Shown here in pieces: positions 46,387 through 55,122 of a stretch of DNA of 64,000 nucleotides (its first letter is position 1; each line of letters opens with the position of its first letter). Location of the stretch: the NCBI RefSeq assembly GCF_014836945.1, contig NZ_JACSPX010000003.1, forward strand, positions 88,049-152,048. Reading direction: 5' to 3'. Position numbers and translations under genes: made by a program. Source of the stretch: Microbacterium commune. Lineage in GTDB: Bacteria > Actinomycetota > Actinomycetes > Actinomycetales > Microbacteriaceae. Below the pieces are notes generated by a model that did no database searches, was not told the DNA's origin, and was given only the letters and a program-made list of their open reading frames with translations.

Positions 46387-47049
46387 ATGAGTACCGTCGC
46401 CCTCATCGACGATCACGAGTCCGTGCGCCTCGGCCTGGAGGCCGCATGCCTGCGCGAGGGCGGCGAGCGCGTCGTCTTCTCCGGCGGAACCGTCAAGGAG
46501 TACCTGACCTGGCGGGCGACGTCCGCCGAGCCGCCCGTCGACGTGGTGGTGCTCGACCTCACTCTCGGTGACGGCACGACCGTGACCGAGAACGTCGCGA
46601 GGCTGGTCGCCGACGGCGCGAGCGTCGTGATCCACAGCGTCGCCGACCGGCCGGCCTCGGTGCGCGAAGCGCTCGCCGCGGGAGCCGCCGGGGTGGTCAG
46701 CAAGTCGTCGGCGCTGGGCGACGTGCTCGATGCCATCCGCACGGTCGCGCGCGGCGAGGCGCTGAACAACGTCGAATGGGCCAGCGCCGTCGACGGCGAC
46801 CGCGAGTTCGCCGACGCGCAGCTGTCGACCAGGGAGCGCGAGGTGCTGCGGCTGTACGCCGCCGGGCTGCCGCTGAAGGCCGTCGCCGAGCGTCTCGGGG
46901 TCGCGTACTCGACCGCGAAGGAGAACATCACGCGCATCCGCGTGAAGTACGTCGAAGTGGGGCGCCCCGCGCCCACGAAGGTCGACCTGCTGCGTCGTGC
47001 CATGGAAGACGGCATCGTCGAATCGGACGGTGCGCCGAGTGGCGAGTGA
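46387..47049 (+). CDS. NarL/LuxR-family response regulator
   Basis: 220 residues. Receiver domain with acidic IDDHES, phosphoacceptor Asp in VVVLDLTLGDG and Lys in GVVSKSS, then a LuxR-type helix-turn-helix (LSTREREVLRLYAAGLPLKAVAERL). Pairs with the kinase that overlaps its 3' end by 11 bases. Confidence 0.92.
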   Translation: MSTVALIDDHESVRLGLEAACLREGGERVVFSGGTVKEYLTWRATSAEPPVDVVVLDLTLGDGTTVTENVARLVADGASVVIHSVADRPASVREALAAGAAGVVSKSSALGDVLDAIRTVARGEALNNVEWASAVDGDREFADAQLSTREREVLRLYAAGLPLKAVAERLGVAYSTAKENITRIRVKYVEVGRPAPTKVDLLRRAMEDGIVESDGAPSGE

Positions 47050-48286
47050 GGTCCGGGCTGACATCGACGCGATCAGCGAGGCGTGGACCAGTCTCCCTTC
47101 GCCAGGCGAGGTGGGTGTCGGTCTCGAGCGCTTCACCGGGCAGCGGATGGAGCGGATACTCGCCACGGTGGGCGGTATCGGCTCGACGGCGCTGGGAGCG
47201 CAGGCTCTTCTGGGTGCCCTGAGCCGGATCGACCTGCTGGACGGACCGCACGTGGCCGTCATGGTCATGGTGTTCGGGCCGCTGCTGTGGATGATCGTCG
47301 CGTGCTTCTCCGGCCGGTGGATCAGCCAGGCGTGCGGCTCGTTCGCGGTGCTGTACGCCGTGGCTCTGGCGATCTGGCCGGTCGTGGTCGATCGAGGGCT
47401 CAACGAAGCCGAGAACCAGCCGTGGATCTTCTTCCTCGTGAACATCGGCGTGGTGGCGGCCCTGCTGGCCTTCTCGCCCCGCCTGCAGTTCGTCTGGGCG
47501 ATCGGACTGCCCTTCGTATACGGATACGTTCGCCTCGTGCAGGGCGGCTTCGAGCAGAGCTACTGGATCACGACCGCCTTCGACGTGTCGTTCACGCTCA
47601 TCCTGGGATCGGTGATCGTCTCGCTGGGGTGGATGTTCCGACAGGTCGCCGCCGGTGTCGACGACGCCCGAGCGCGGGCTGTCGAGACGTACGCGGAGGC
47701 GGCGGCGGCGTCGGCCGCCGAGGAGGAGCGCATGGCGATGTCGGCCCTGATGCACGACAGCGTGCTGGCGGCTCTGATCAGCGCGGAGCGCGCCGAGAGC
47801 GCACGTGAGCGCTCGCTGGCGGTCGCGATGGCGCGAGAGGCTCTCACCCGCCTGGCCAACACCGAGGCCGCCATCGCGCAGGAGGGCAGCGACGAGCCTG
47901 CGGCGCGATCGAGGATCGTCGCCGAGCTGAGACGTGCTCTGTCGGAGCAGGGCGCCGATGCCGTCGTCGAAGAGCGCGGTGTTCCCGTGGCGGTTCCGGG
48001 GCGGGTTGCCCGTGCCATGGTGCTCGCCGCGCGGCAGGCGATCAACAATGCGGTCCTGCACGCGAAGGGCCGCGGCCTGCACGTGATCGTGGAATCACCC
48101 GAAGAAGGGCAGCTGACCATCGCCGTCTCCGACACCGGACCCGGGTTCGACCTTGCCGCCATCGGTGAGGATCGCCTCGGGATCCGCGCATCCATCGTCG
48201 CCCGGATGGCAGCGGTGGCCGGAACCTCCAACATCGTGACGGATTCGACCGGCACCACCGTCGAGCTGGGGTGGCGCGAATCATGA
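47039..48286 (+). CDS. Sensor histidine kinase (HisKA_3-like, membrane)
   Basis: 415 residues. About six membrane helices (residues 40-215), a coiled linker, a dimerisation segment with probable phosphoacceptor His in AMSALMHDSVLAAL, and an ATPase domain with AARQAINNAVLHAKG and VSDTGPGFD, then RLGIRASI. The N-terminal sensor has no large extracellular domain, so it may sense the membrane itself. GTG 47039 is the first start after the regulator and overlaps it. Confidence 0.85.
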   Translation: MASEVRADIDAISEAWTSLPSPGEVGVGLERFTGQRMERILATVGGIGSTALGAQALLGALSRIDLLDGPHVAVMVMVFGPLLWMIVACFSGRWISQACGSFAVLYAVALAIWPVVVDRGLNEAENQPWIFFLVNIGVVAALLAFSPRLQFVWAIGLPFVYGYVRLVQGGFEQSYWITTAFDVSFTLILGSVIVSLGWMFRQVAAGVDDARARAVETYAEAAAASAAEEERMAMSALMHDSVLAALISAERAESARERSLAVAMAREALTRLANTEAAIAQEGSDEPAARSRIVAELRRALSEQGADAVVEERGVPVAVPGRVARAMVLAARQAINNAVLHAKGRGLHVIVESPEEGQLTIAVSDTGPGFDLAAIGEDRLGIRASIVARMAAVAGTSNIVTDSTGTTVELGWRES

Positions 48287-49281
48287 CGCGGACAGTCCGG
48301 AGCATGACGACCGCTCTCGCGCTCGGCTTCGCCGTCTACTTCGCGGCGCGCGGCATCGGGTGGGTCGACCAGCCGTCGAACCCGCTGCTGATGATCGCCG
48401 GGATCCTGCTGTTCCTCGCTGCGATGCTCGTCGCGGTGCTCGCCGGCGCGTCGCACAGTGTGCGCATGCCGCTCGGGGCGACTCTCCTCGCAACCGTCGC
48501 CGCCGCCGGTGTGCCATCCCTGGTGAGCCTGTCGCTGGAGGCATCGATGCGCGGTGCCCCGTTCGCGACCTGGTACATCGGCGCGACCGGCCTGCTCGGC
48601 GTGGTCTGCGTGGTGCGGCGGCGCTTCTTCTTCGGATGGCTGATCCTCGGGATCCTCGCGCTGTCCACCTGGGCGTACATGGGACTCGACCGGGCTCTGA
48701 CCCTCGGCCTGGTCGGATCCATCACCTGGGTGGTGGTGGCCCAGGTGCTCGTGCTGTTCTGGAACAGGGCGATCCGCGACACCGAGCGCCTCACGGACGT
48801 TCAGCGCGGCGTCTCCGCCTGGCACGCCTCGCAGCTCGTGCGCCAGCGGGAGCGCAGGGTGCGCACGCAGCGGGCGCTGGTCATCGCCGGACCTGTGCTC
48901 TCGCGCACGGTCGCGACGAGGGGCGAGATCACCGAGCAGGAGCGCCTGGAAGCGCGTCTGGCCGAGGGAACGCTGCGCGACGAGCTGCGCGGCGCGAGCC
49001 TCATCAACGACGCCGTCAGGTCGATGATCAAGGATGCGCGGCGGCGCGGATCGGTCGTCTCCGTGTTCGACGAAGGCGGGCTGGAGGGCATCGACGAGGA
49101 GCGGGCCGGGCAGATCAGGGATGAGCTCGCGGCCGTACTGGCCAGCGCGCACTCCGATCGAGTCATCATCCGAGCCGGCCGGGACGACACGAACGCGGTG
49201 ACCGTGGTCGGGCGCAGCGCCGACGGCGAGAGCGAGGACGCCGTCGACCTCTGGCACGAGATCCGCCGAGTCGCGGAATGA
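48283..49281 (+). CDS. Membrane protein with kinase-like cytoplasmic tail, third gene of a two-component operon
   Basis: 332 residues. Four to six membrane helices (to about residue 165), a long charged helix, and a C-terminal domain of about 110 residues. The layout (helices, coiled coil, small domain; gene coupled by ATGA to a kinase gene) mimics a histidine kinase, but no phosphoacceptor His motif and no N, G1 or G2 ATPase boxes are visible. I do not recognise the family. It may be a degenerate kinase partner or accessory sensor for the RR-HK pair. Confidence 0.7.
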   Translation: MTRTVRSMTTALALGFAVYFAARGIGWVDQPSNPLLMIAGILLFLAAMLVAVLAGASHSVRMPLGATLLATVAAAGVPSLVSLSLEASMRGAPFATWYIGATGLLGVVCVVRRRFFFGWLILGILALSTWAYMGLDRALTLGLVGSITWVVVAQVLVLFWNRAIRDTERLTDVQRGVSAWHASQLVRQRERRVRTQRALVIAGPVLSRTVATRGEITEQERLEARLAEGTLRDELRGASLINDAVRSMIKDARRRGSVVSVFDEGGLEGIDEERAGQIRDELAAVLASAHSDRVIIRAGRDDTNAVTVVGRSADGESEDAVDLWHEIRRVAE

Positions 49282-49285
49282 GAGA

Positions 49286-49318
49286 GGCGAGGGGCGGCAG
49301 GTCTGCCGGCCCCTCGCC
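49286..49318 (+). terminator. Terminator after the two-component operon
   Basis: 15-bp stem with one bulge: arms 49286-49300 and 49303-49318, starting 4 bases after the stop codon; 2-base minimal loop. Confidence 0.75.
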
Positions 49319-49525
49319 AGATGCGGAACAGCTACCCGAAAACTGTCCGCGGGGTGGGCGGTACTGCGTCTGCCTACCCTGGGGACAGAGCAGCCGCCTA
49401 ACGCGAAGCGTCCCTATCAGTTTCTCGGCCCGCAGATGGTCTGTCTGTAGGTATTTCGGGGGACAAACCGCCCGGCATCCGTCACAGCCGCAGCCCGGGA
49501 GACCACGGCCGGCCCGAGAGCGGGG
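49319..49525. other. Intergenic stretch without a recognisable gene
   Basis: 207 bases between a terminator and the stop codon of the minus-strand accE gene. It contains a hairpin CGGAACAG/CTGTCCG with loop CTACCCGAAAA (about 49323-49348), an isolated TACCCT -10-like hexamer on the plus strand near 49375, and a GGTATTTCGGGGGACAAACC segment near 49448-49467. No coding frame is convincing. A small RNA is possible. Confidence 0.35.
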
Positions 49526-49744
49526 TCAGCCCGAGAACCGCCCCCACGGGATGTCACGCCGCAGCGGGCTGCGGATGCCGCGCTGCGTGCGCTGCCACGC
49601 CGACACGCTCGGCACATCGGCGACCGCCTCGGCGGACTCGTGGGAGTACGCCTCGGCGACGACGGCGATGAGGGCGGCGAGCTCCTCCTCGGTCGGGTTG
49701 CCGCGGACGATCTCCATCCGGGGGGTCTGGTCGTCGTCGGTCAC
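49526..49744 (-). CDS. accE: Acyl-CoA carboxylase epsilon subunit
   Basis: 72 residues. The conserved core [20 protein letters not shown] followed by a basic tail ending in [11 protein letters not shown] matches the small actinobacterial epsilon subunit that stabilises the AccA-AccD complex. The GTG start overlaps the beta-subunit stop (GTGA, 49741-49744), so translation is coupled. Confidence 0.9.
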   Translation of the reverse strand: MTDDDQTPRMEIVRGNPTEEELAALIAVVAEAYSHESAEAVADVPSVSAWQRTQRGIRSPLRRDIPWGRFSG

Positions 49745-51330
49745 AGCGGGATGTTCCCGTGCTTCTTGGGCGGCAGGTCGGCCCGCTTGCCGCGCAGGGC
49801 GCGCAGCGACTTCGCGATCGCGACGCGTGTGCTGGACGGTTCGATGATGCCGTCGATCTCGCCGCGCTCGGCGGCCAGGAACGGGCTGGTCACGCTGTAG
49901 GTGTACTCGTTGGCGAGGCGCGTGCGCACGGCCGCGACGTCCTCGCCAGCCTCCTCGGCCTTGCGGATCTCGCCGCGGTAGAGGATGTTCACGGCGCCCT
50001 GGCCGCCCATCACCGCGATCTCTGCCGTCGGCCACGCGAGATTCACGTCGGCACCGAGCTGCTTGGATCCCATCACGATGTACGCGCCGCCGTACGCCTT
50101 GCGCAGGATCACGGTGACCATCGGCACGGTCGCCTCCGCGTACGCGTAGATGAGCTTCGCACCGCGGCGGATCACACCGGTCCACTCCTGGTCGGTGCCG
50201 GGCAGGTAGCCCGGCACGTCGACGAGGGTGACGATCGGGATCGAGAACGCGTCGCAGAAGCGCACGAAGCGGCTGGCCTTCTCGCCGGCCTCGATGTTCA
50301 GGGTGCCGGCCATCTGCGAGGGCTGATTGGCGATGATGCCCACCGAGCGACCCTCCACGCGGCCGAAGCCGATGACGATGTTCGGCGCGAACAGCGGCTG
50401 CACCTCGAGGAACTCGCCGGCGTCGACCACGTGCTGGATGACGGTGTGGATGTCGTAGGGCTGGTTGGGGGAGTCGGGGATGATCCTGTTCAGCACCTGA
50501 TCGGCATCCGTCGTCTCCCACTCGAAGAGCGAGTCGTAGGCGGGGATCTCGGCCATGTTGTTGTCGGGCAGGTAGCTGAGCAGCGTGCGCGCGTAGTCGA
50601 GGGCGTCGTCCTCGTCCTCGGCGAGGTAGTGCGCGACGCCCGAGCGGGTGTTGTGCGTGAGCGCGCCGCCGAGCTCCTCCATGCCCACGTCCTCGCCGGT
50701 GACGGTCTTGATGACGTCGGGGCCGGTGACGAACATCTGGCTGGTCTTGTCGACCATGATGACGAAGTCGGTGAGAGCCGGGCCGTACACGGCGCCGCCG
50801 GCGGCCGGACCCATGATGATCGAGATCTGCGGGATGACGCCGGACGAGCGCGTGTTGTGCCGGAAGATCTCGCCGTACTTGCTGAGCGCGAGCACGCCCT
50901 CCTGGATGCGGGCTCCGCCCGAGTCGAGGATGCCGATGATCGGCATCCCGCCCTTCAGGGCGAACTCCATGATCTTGATGATCTTGTCGCCGGCGACCTC
51001 GCCGAGCGAACCGCCGAAGGTGGTGAAGTCCTGCGAGTACACCGCGACGGTGCGGCCGTGGATCGTCGCGACGCCGGTGACGACCGAGTCGCCGTACGGG
51101 CGGTTGCGGTCCATCCCGAACGACGTCGTGCGGTGGCGCACGTACTCGTCGAACTCGACGAAGCTGCCGGTGTCGACCAGGAGCTCGATGCGCTCGCGGG
51201 CGGTCATCTTGCCCTTGGCGTGCTGCTTCTGCTGGGCGATCTTCTCGGGCTCGAGGACCGCGTCGGTGAAGCGCGAGCGGAGGTCCGCGATCTTGGCGGC
51301 CGTGGTCGAGAGGTCTGGCGTGTCCGTCAC
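49741..51330 (-). CDS. accD5: Acyl-CoA (propionyl-CoA) carboxylase beta subunit
   Basis: 529 residues, carboxyltransferase domains. Visible are [47 protein letters not shown] and, in the C-terminal half, [13 protein letters not shown] and [21 protein letters not shown] 51330 was chosen because the TAGTGT -10 box ends 7 bases upstream; the in-frame ATG at 51381 lies upstream of that promoter. Works with the alpha subunit at 42606. Confidence 0.95.
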   Translation of the reverse strand: MTDTPDLSTTAAKIADLRSRFTDAVLEPEKIAQQKQHAKGKMTARERIELLVDTGSFVEFDEYVRHRTTSFGMDRNRPYGDSVVTGVATIHGRTVAVYSQDFTTFGGSLGEVAGDKIIKIMEFALKGGMPIIGILDSGGARIQEGVLALSKYGEIFRHNTRSSGVIPQISIIMGPAAGGAVYGPALTDFVIMVDKTSQMFVTGPDVIKTVTGEDVGMEELGGALTHNTRSGVAHYLAEDEDDALDYARTLLSYLPDNNMAEIPAYDSLFEWETTDADQVLNRIIPDSPNQPYDIHTVIQHVVDAGEFLEVQPLFAPNIVIGFGRVEGRSVGIIANQPSQMAGTLNIEAGEKASRFVRFCDAFSIPIVTLVDVPGYLPGTDQEWTGVIRRGAKLIYAYAEATVPMVTVILRKAYGGAYIVMGSKQLGADVNLAWPTAEIAVMGGQGAVNILYRGEIRKAEEAGEDVAAVRTRLANEYTYSVTSPFLAAERGEIDGIIEPSSTRVAIAKSLRALRGKRADLPPKKHGNIPL

Positions 51331-51337
51331 GGATTCC

Positions 51338-51343
51338 ACACTA
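51338..51343 (-). promoter_or_regulatory. -10 box TAGTGT, leaderless accD5
   Basis: Minus-strand TAGTGT, 7 bases (GGAATCC), then GTG 51330. Confidence 0.6.
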
Positions 51344-51412
51344 GCGCCGGGGCCGGTTCGGCTGTTGGATGCTCGACACAACGGGAGCGGAGTTCCTTTG
51401 TCCTTCCCTGCG

Positions 51413-51418
51413 TATGCT
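51413..51418 (+). promoter_or_regulatory. -10 box TATGCT, leaderless nucleoside hydrolase
   Basis: TATGCT, 7 bases (CGTCAGC), then ATG 51426. Confidence 0.6.
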
Positions 51419-51425
51419 CGTCAGC

Positions 51426-52388
51426 ATGCCCATCCCCGTGATCATGGATGTCGACACCGGCATCGACGACGCCCTCGCCCTGCTCTTCGCCGCAGCCCAT
51501 CCCGACATCGAGGTGCTCGGCGTCACCTGTGTCGCCGGCAACGCCGGGCTCGAGCAGGTGGTCGAGAACACGCTGCGGGTGCTGCATCTCGCCGACGCCT
51601 CTGATGTGCCGGTGGCAGGCGGCGCCCCGCGACCGCTGCTCGCGCCGGCGCGGGCGGCCTCGCACGTGCACGGGGCGGACGGACTGGGTGGCGTTGCCCT
51701 GCCCGCGAGTGGGCGGGATGCCGTCGGCGAGTCGGCCGTCGCGCTGATGCGTCGGCTGATCATGCAGCATCCCACGCCCGTCACACTCGTCGCGCTGGCA
51801 CCGCAGACGAATCTCGCGCTGCTGCTTCGCACCCACCCGGAGGTGGCGGAGCGGATCGAGCGGATCGTGTTCATGGGCGGGTCGGCGAGCGTCGGCAACG
51901 CGACGGCACTGGCGGAGTTCAACGTCTGGCACGACCCCGAGGCTGCCGCGATCGTGCTGGATGCCGGGGTGCCGACCGTCATGTACGGTCTGGACGTGTT
52001 CAATCGGGTGGCGGTGCCGCAGGCGCTCGCCGACGAGCTCGCGTCGAGCTCGCATCGCGTCGGTCGCGTCGTCGGGCAGCTGCTCGGGCATCGGGTGGCG
52101 CTGAGCGAGGACGAGTCGTTGATGTACACCGGGCTGATCGGCGACGCGGGCGCGGTGTGCGCGCTGGTGGCGCCCGAGCTGGTGCGGTTCGAGGCGCTGC
52201 CGGTGCGCGTCGAGCTGAGCGGTTACAGCCGCGGGCAGACGATCGTGGATCGCCGCGCCTTCGCGGGTGAGGACCGGCTGCACGGTCTCGATGACGAGTG
52301 GTCGCGCTCGCAGGTGGCTCTGGGCATCGACGCGGATGCCGTGGCCGACCTCCTCGTGCGGACCGTACTGGCGCTGCCGGGGGAGTGA
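51426..52388 (+). CDS. Inosine/uridine-preferring nucleoside hydrolase
   Basis: 320 residues. The N-terminal aspartate cluster MDVDTGIDDALALLFA binds Ca2+ and ribose; also LVALAPQTNLALLL and FMGGSASVGNATALAEFNVWHDPEAA. Splits ribonucleosides to base and free ribose, a hydrolytic alternative to the phosphorylases elsewhere in the window. An upstream in-frame ATG at 51369 was rejected because the -10 box lies inside that extension. Confidence 0.93.
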   Translation: MPIPVIMDVDTGIDDALALLFAAAHPDIEVLGVTCVAGNAGLEQVVENTLRVLHLADASDVPVAGGAPRPLLAPARAASHVHGADGLGGVALPASGRDAVGESAVALMRRLIMQHPTPVTLVALAPQTNLALLLRTHPEVAERIERIVFMGGSASVGNATALAEFNVWHDPEAAAIVLDAGVPTVMYGLDVFNRVAVPQALADELASSSHRVGRVVGQLLGHRVALSEDESLMYTGLIGDAGAVCALVAPELVRFEALPVRVELSGYSRGQTIVDRRAFAGEDRLHGLDDEWSRSQVALGIDADAVADLLVRTVLALPGE

Positions 52389-52446
52389 GCCTGCCGCGTC
52401 AGGTCGGGCCGGCTCAGGCGATGGTCCTCTCTTCGGACTGAACGCT

Positions 52447-52493
52447 CTCGTGCACGAGTGCCCCGAGCAGGCATAAAAGCCCATGTGCACATG
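52447..52493. promoter_or_regulatory. Two 12-base palindromes upstream of an XRE regulator
   Basis: CTCGTGCACGAG (52447-52458) and CATGTGCACATG (52482-52493) share the core GTGCAC, with centres 35 bases apart. The AT-rich GCATAAAAGCC between them could be a -10 region. Likely autoregulatory operators of the following gene, by position only. Confidence 0.45.
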
Positions 52494-52531
52494 CATGCGG
52501 TCGCCATGCGCCGCGCCAGGATGCTGGAGGG

Positions 52532-52837
52532 ATGAAAGCCGCCCGATCGCAGGCATCCGAGAAGGTGGGGATGCGGGTACGGGAGCTGCGTGCGAAGCAT
52601 ACGATCAGCAGAGCGAAGCTGGCCGAGCGCGCAGACATGGATGTCTCTCACCTCGCTCGGATCGAGAGCGGAATCGGAAACCCGACGCTGTTCGTGCTGA
52701 TCCAGCTGGCGACTGCGCTCGAGGTCGAGCCGGCGACCTTCGTCGACGGGCTCACCGCCGCCGACCTGCCCGAGAACGTCAAGCCGTACTCCGAGTCGGA
52801 CTTCCGCAGGGAGCTGCGCCGCCGCGACGAGCGGTGA
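52532..52837 (+). CDS. XRE-family helix-turn-helix regulator
   Basis: 101 residues. A single Cro/C1-type domain (about residues 13-70: VRELRAKHTISRAKLAERADMDVS, then IESGIGNPTL) and an acidic-basic tail ending RRELRRRDER. No toxin or effector domain. ATG 52532 directly follows GGAGGG. Target unknown. Confidence 0.88.
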   Translation: MKAARSQASEKVGMRVRELRAKHTISRAKLAERADMDVSHLARIESGIGNPTLFVLIQLATALEVEPATFVDGLTAADLPENVKPYSESDFRRELRRRDER

Positions 52838-52846
52838 CCGACGGCG

Positions 52847-53152
52847 TCACACGACGAATCGCCACAGGTACTCCAGCCCGTCCAGCTGCCGGAACCAGGC
52901 GATCGACACCACCGCTTCGTCGGGGTCGGAGGAGCACAGGCACAGCTCGACGGTCTCGCCAGGCAGCACCTGACCCCACAGGTCGACGACCTGCTGGTGG
53001 TCGACGTCGTCGCGGAAGACGCGTACGAAGTCGACCGGCTCGCGGCCGGCGTTGAGCACGACCGGGTGCGCACGGTCGCGACGGGTGATCACCCACGGCA
53101 CGCCGTACGCGATGGGTGGTGTGGGCTCAGCGGGATCGATGGGGTGCAGCAT
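52847..53152 (-). CDS. Small protein of unknown function
   Basis: 101 residues, probably soluble and mostly beta: VPWVITRRDRAHPVVLNAG, VDLWGQVLPGETVELCLC, WFRQLDGLEYLWRFVV. The pattern (polar strands, VVLNAGREPVDFVRVF) looks like a small immunoglobulin-like fold, but I recognise no family. A TACCGT box lies 6 bases before the ATG, supporting expression. Tail to tail with the XRE gene, 9 bases apart. Confidence 0.7.
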   Translation of the reverse strand: MLHPIDPAEPTPPIAYGVPWVITRRDRAHPVVLNAGREPVDFVRVFRDDVDHQQVVDLWGQVLPGETVELCLCSSDPDEAVVSIAWFRQLDGLEYLWRFVV

Positions 53153-53158
53153 CCCGCC

Positions 53159-53164
53159 ACGGTA
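53159..53164 (-). promoter_or_regulatory. -10 box TACCGT, leaderless start
   Basis: Minus-strand TACCGT, then GGCGGG, then ATG 53152. Confidence 0.55.
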
Positions 53165-53229
53165 GGAATGAGCTCAGACGCCCCGACGTCGCGGCAGACG
53201 ACGATTCCCGATCTGTGGAGAGTCTCGTC

Positions 53230-54111
53230 TCACTCGCCGTCTGTGGCGGAGATGTCGGAGGGCGGCTCGACCCCTCGCGGAGTGCGACGGAGCTTCGATC
53301 CGATGAACCGTGCGCCGTTCAGCATCCGGATCTCGATCTTCTCGCCCGCCGGCGACGGCTCGAGTTCCGCCGGGAGCGTCGCGGGAGCGGCGCCGAAAGC
53401 GCGTCGCGAGGTCGTCAGCACCCGCCGCCCGAGAAGGTGATTCCCGGCGCCGCCCACCACCGCACCGACGCCGAACGGCAGCGCCTTGCCGATGATGGAC
53501 GCCCCGCCGCGCTTGGCGAACTGGCGGATGAACGCGGACTTCAATCGGTCGACGATCGGTCCCATCGCCGCGCGCGGCAGCGACTTCGTCACCATCTCAC
53601 CCCAGTACGACGAACGGGTTCCGCCGGTGCCGGTCGCCTGCCGCGCGAGCTGGGAGACCAGATCGACGCCCTCCTTGCCGAGCATCAGCATCATGACCAG
53701 CGCGCGCGCACGTTCGGGATTGTCGACCGCGATGCCATGCACCTCGGCGATCGATTGCGCGAACAGCGCTGTCGACTCCATGAAGCCGATGGTCTCGACG
53801 CCGGACAGCGCCAGCGTGACGCCCGTGCCGATGCCCGGCACGACCGCGGTCGCGCCGACCGCCGCCCCGCCGGCCGTGACAGCGGCGAGGTAGCGAGCCT
53901 CGAGCGCGCGCACGATCTGCTCGGGGGTCGCGTCGGGATGGCGCCGGCGGATGCTGCGGATGTGCGCCACGACCAGCGGACGCTGCACGGCCATCACCCG
54001 ATCCAGGCTGCGCACGCTGAGCGGGTGCTCGTGCGACCCGACGGGTGGCACGGGCTTGTCCCAGGGGGAGTCCTCGGGGAGCGAGTGGATCTTGTGGACC
54101 TTCTCACGCAT
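53230..54111 (-). CDS. EcsC-like protein
   Basis: 293 residues. The middle (about 80-215) has the Gly/Ala-rich helices of EcsC-family proteins: AAVTAGGAAVGATAVVPGIG, LALSGVETIGFMESTALFAQ, and MGPIVDRLKSAFIRQFAKRGGASIIGKALPFGVGAVVGGAGN (given in part). In Bacillus EcsC accompanies an ABC exporter; its biochemical role is not known. No signal peptide. A TAGGAT box lies 6 bases upstream of the ATG. Confidence 0.75.
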   Translation of the reverse strand: MREKVHKIHSLPEDSPWDKPVPPVGSHEHPLSVRSLDRVMAVQRPLVVAHIRSIRRRHPDATPEQIVRALEARYLAAVTAGGAAVGATAVVPGIGTGVTLALSGVETIGFMESTALFAQSIAEVHGIAVDNPERARALVMMLMLGKEGVDLVSQLARQATGTGGTRSSYWGEMVTKSLPRAAMGPIVDRLKSAFIRQFAKRGGASIIGKALPFGVGAVVGGAGNHLLGRRVLTTSRRAFGAAPATLPAELEPSPAGEKIEIRMLNGARFIGSKLRRTPRGVEPPSDISATDGE

Positions 54112-54117
54112 GCGGCG

Positions 54118-54123
54118 ATCCTA
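54118..54123 (-). promoter_or_regulatory. -10 box TAGGAT, leaderless EcsC-like gene
   Basis: Minus-strand TAGGAT, then CGCCGC, then ATG 54111. Confidence 0.6.
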
Positions 54124-54146
54124 TGCGCCACGCCCGTAAGAATGCC

Positions 54147-54182
54147 TGAAGCCCCGCTCCCCTTGACAGGGGCGGGGCTTCA
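54147..54182 (-). terminator. Terminator after the nucleotidyltransferase gene
   Basis: Stem TGAAGCCCCG with CGGGGCTTCA extended by CCCC/GGGG across a 2-base bulge, loop TTGACA. Located 14 bases past the stop at 54197 on the minus strand. Confidence 0.75.
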
Positions 54183-54196
54183 CGCATGCATGTGGG

Positions 54197-54889
54197 TCAC
54201 ACGAAGAGGTTCGCGCGCTCCAGGTCCTCAGCGAAGTCGACCTCGACCGCGTACAGATCCGAGACGTCCATCGGCTCGAGAAGCAGGCCGTCCTCGGCGA
54301 TGGCGAGCTCGAGACCGCGCTCGAAGTAGTCCTGGTCCTCGACGCGCTGCAGCTGACGCATGAACGCCTTCTTGTCGCGCGACGAGATGTAGTTGATGCC
54401 GACCGCCTCGCCGAGGCCGCCCTTGACCGTCTTCGAGAGCTCGTTGATGTAGCCCTCAGCGGTGACGGTGTACTTCACCTCTTCGTCGCTCACCTTCGAG
54501 GTGTTGACGGTGACGAACGACTGGTCGCGCTCGATGAACTCGATGGCACGGCCGAGGATGCGCGGATCGAACACGACGTCGCCGTTCATCCAGAGCACGC
54601 CGCTCTTGCCGGTGGCGTTCAGCGCGCGCAGCAGGCTCTTGGACGTGTTGGTCACGTCGTAGCGCTCGTTGTGCACGTAGTTCGCGGTGGGGAAGGCCTC
54701 GATGATCGTCTCGGCGCGGTAGCCGACGACGGTCGTGATGCGGGCGCTCTTGCCGAAGGCCGCGCGGATGTTGTCGTGCTGCTGGCCCATGATCGTGCGG
54801 CCGTCGCTCAGCTCGGTGAGCGGCTTCGGCAGGGCGCGGCCGAGGCGCGAGCCCATTCCGGCTGCGAGGATGACGGTCTGAAGAGTCAC
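54197..54889 (-). CDS. Nucleotidyltransferase (sugar/choline-phosphate type)
   Basis: 230 residues, GT-A fold. Nucleotide-binding VILAAGMGSRLG with PKPLTEL, then WMNGDVVFDP as the metal site. The compact size and NTSKSLLRAL segment resemble LicC-type phosphocholine cytidylyltransferases and phosphosugar nucleotidyltransferases. No kinase or transferase partner is next to it, so the substrate is open; a cell-wall polymer is plausible. GTG start with AGGAG 6-7 bases upstream. Confidence 0.8.
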   Translation of the reverse strand: MTLQTVILAAGMGSRLGRALPKPLTELSDGRTIMGQQHDNIRAAFGKSARITTVVGYRAETIIEAFPTANYVHNERYDVTNTSKSLLRALNATGKSGVLWMNGDVVFDPRILGRAIEFIERDQSFVTVNTSKVSDEEVKYTVTAEGYINELSKTVKGGLGEAVGINYISSRDKKAFMRQLQRVEDQDYFERGLELAIAEDGLLLEPMDVSDLYAVEVDFAEDLERANLFV

Positions 54890-55110
54890 GGAATCTCCTA
54901 AGAAAGAACGGTGTTCACTGTCGGTTCACCGACGGGACACCTCTTCGTGCCTCCGCAATGCTACCGATAGCCGCTGAGAGACGCCGGGGGAAGGCTGTCC
55001 CGTTGTCCTTTCGTGATCGATTGCACACGTTTCTCCCAGAGTCCCACAAGGGGGTTGCGTTCGCGATGTCTCCCGGTTTCGGCCGCCGGGGGCCTGTCAG
55101 GGGCGGTTGG

Positions 55111-55116
55111 TACCGT
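55111..55116 (+). promoter_or_regulatory. -10 box TACCGT, leaderless ABC gene
   Basis: TACCGT, then AGACGC, then GTG 55123. It decides the start of the gene, whose frame is open much further upstream. Confidence 0.55.
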
Positions 55117-55122
55117 AGACGC

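Noticed and set aside
53116..54363. Long plus-strand frame opposite the EcsC-like gene
   Set aside because: Runs through the hypothetical gene start, EcsC-like gene and a terminator; composition is that of a shadow frame.
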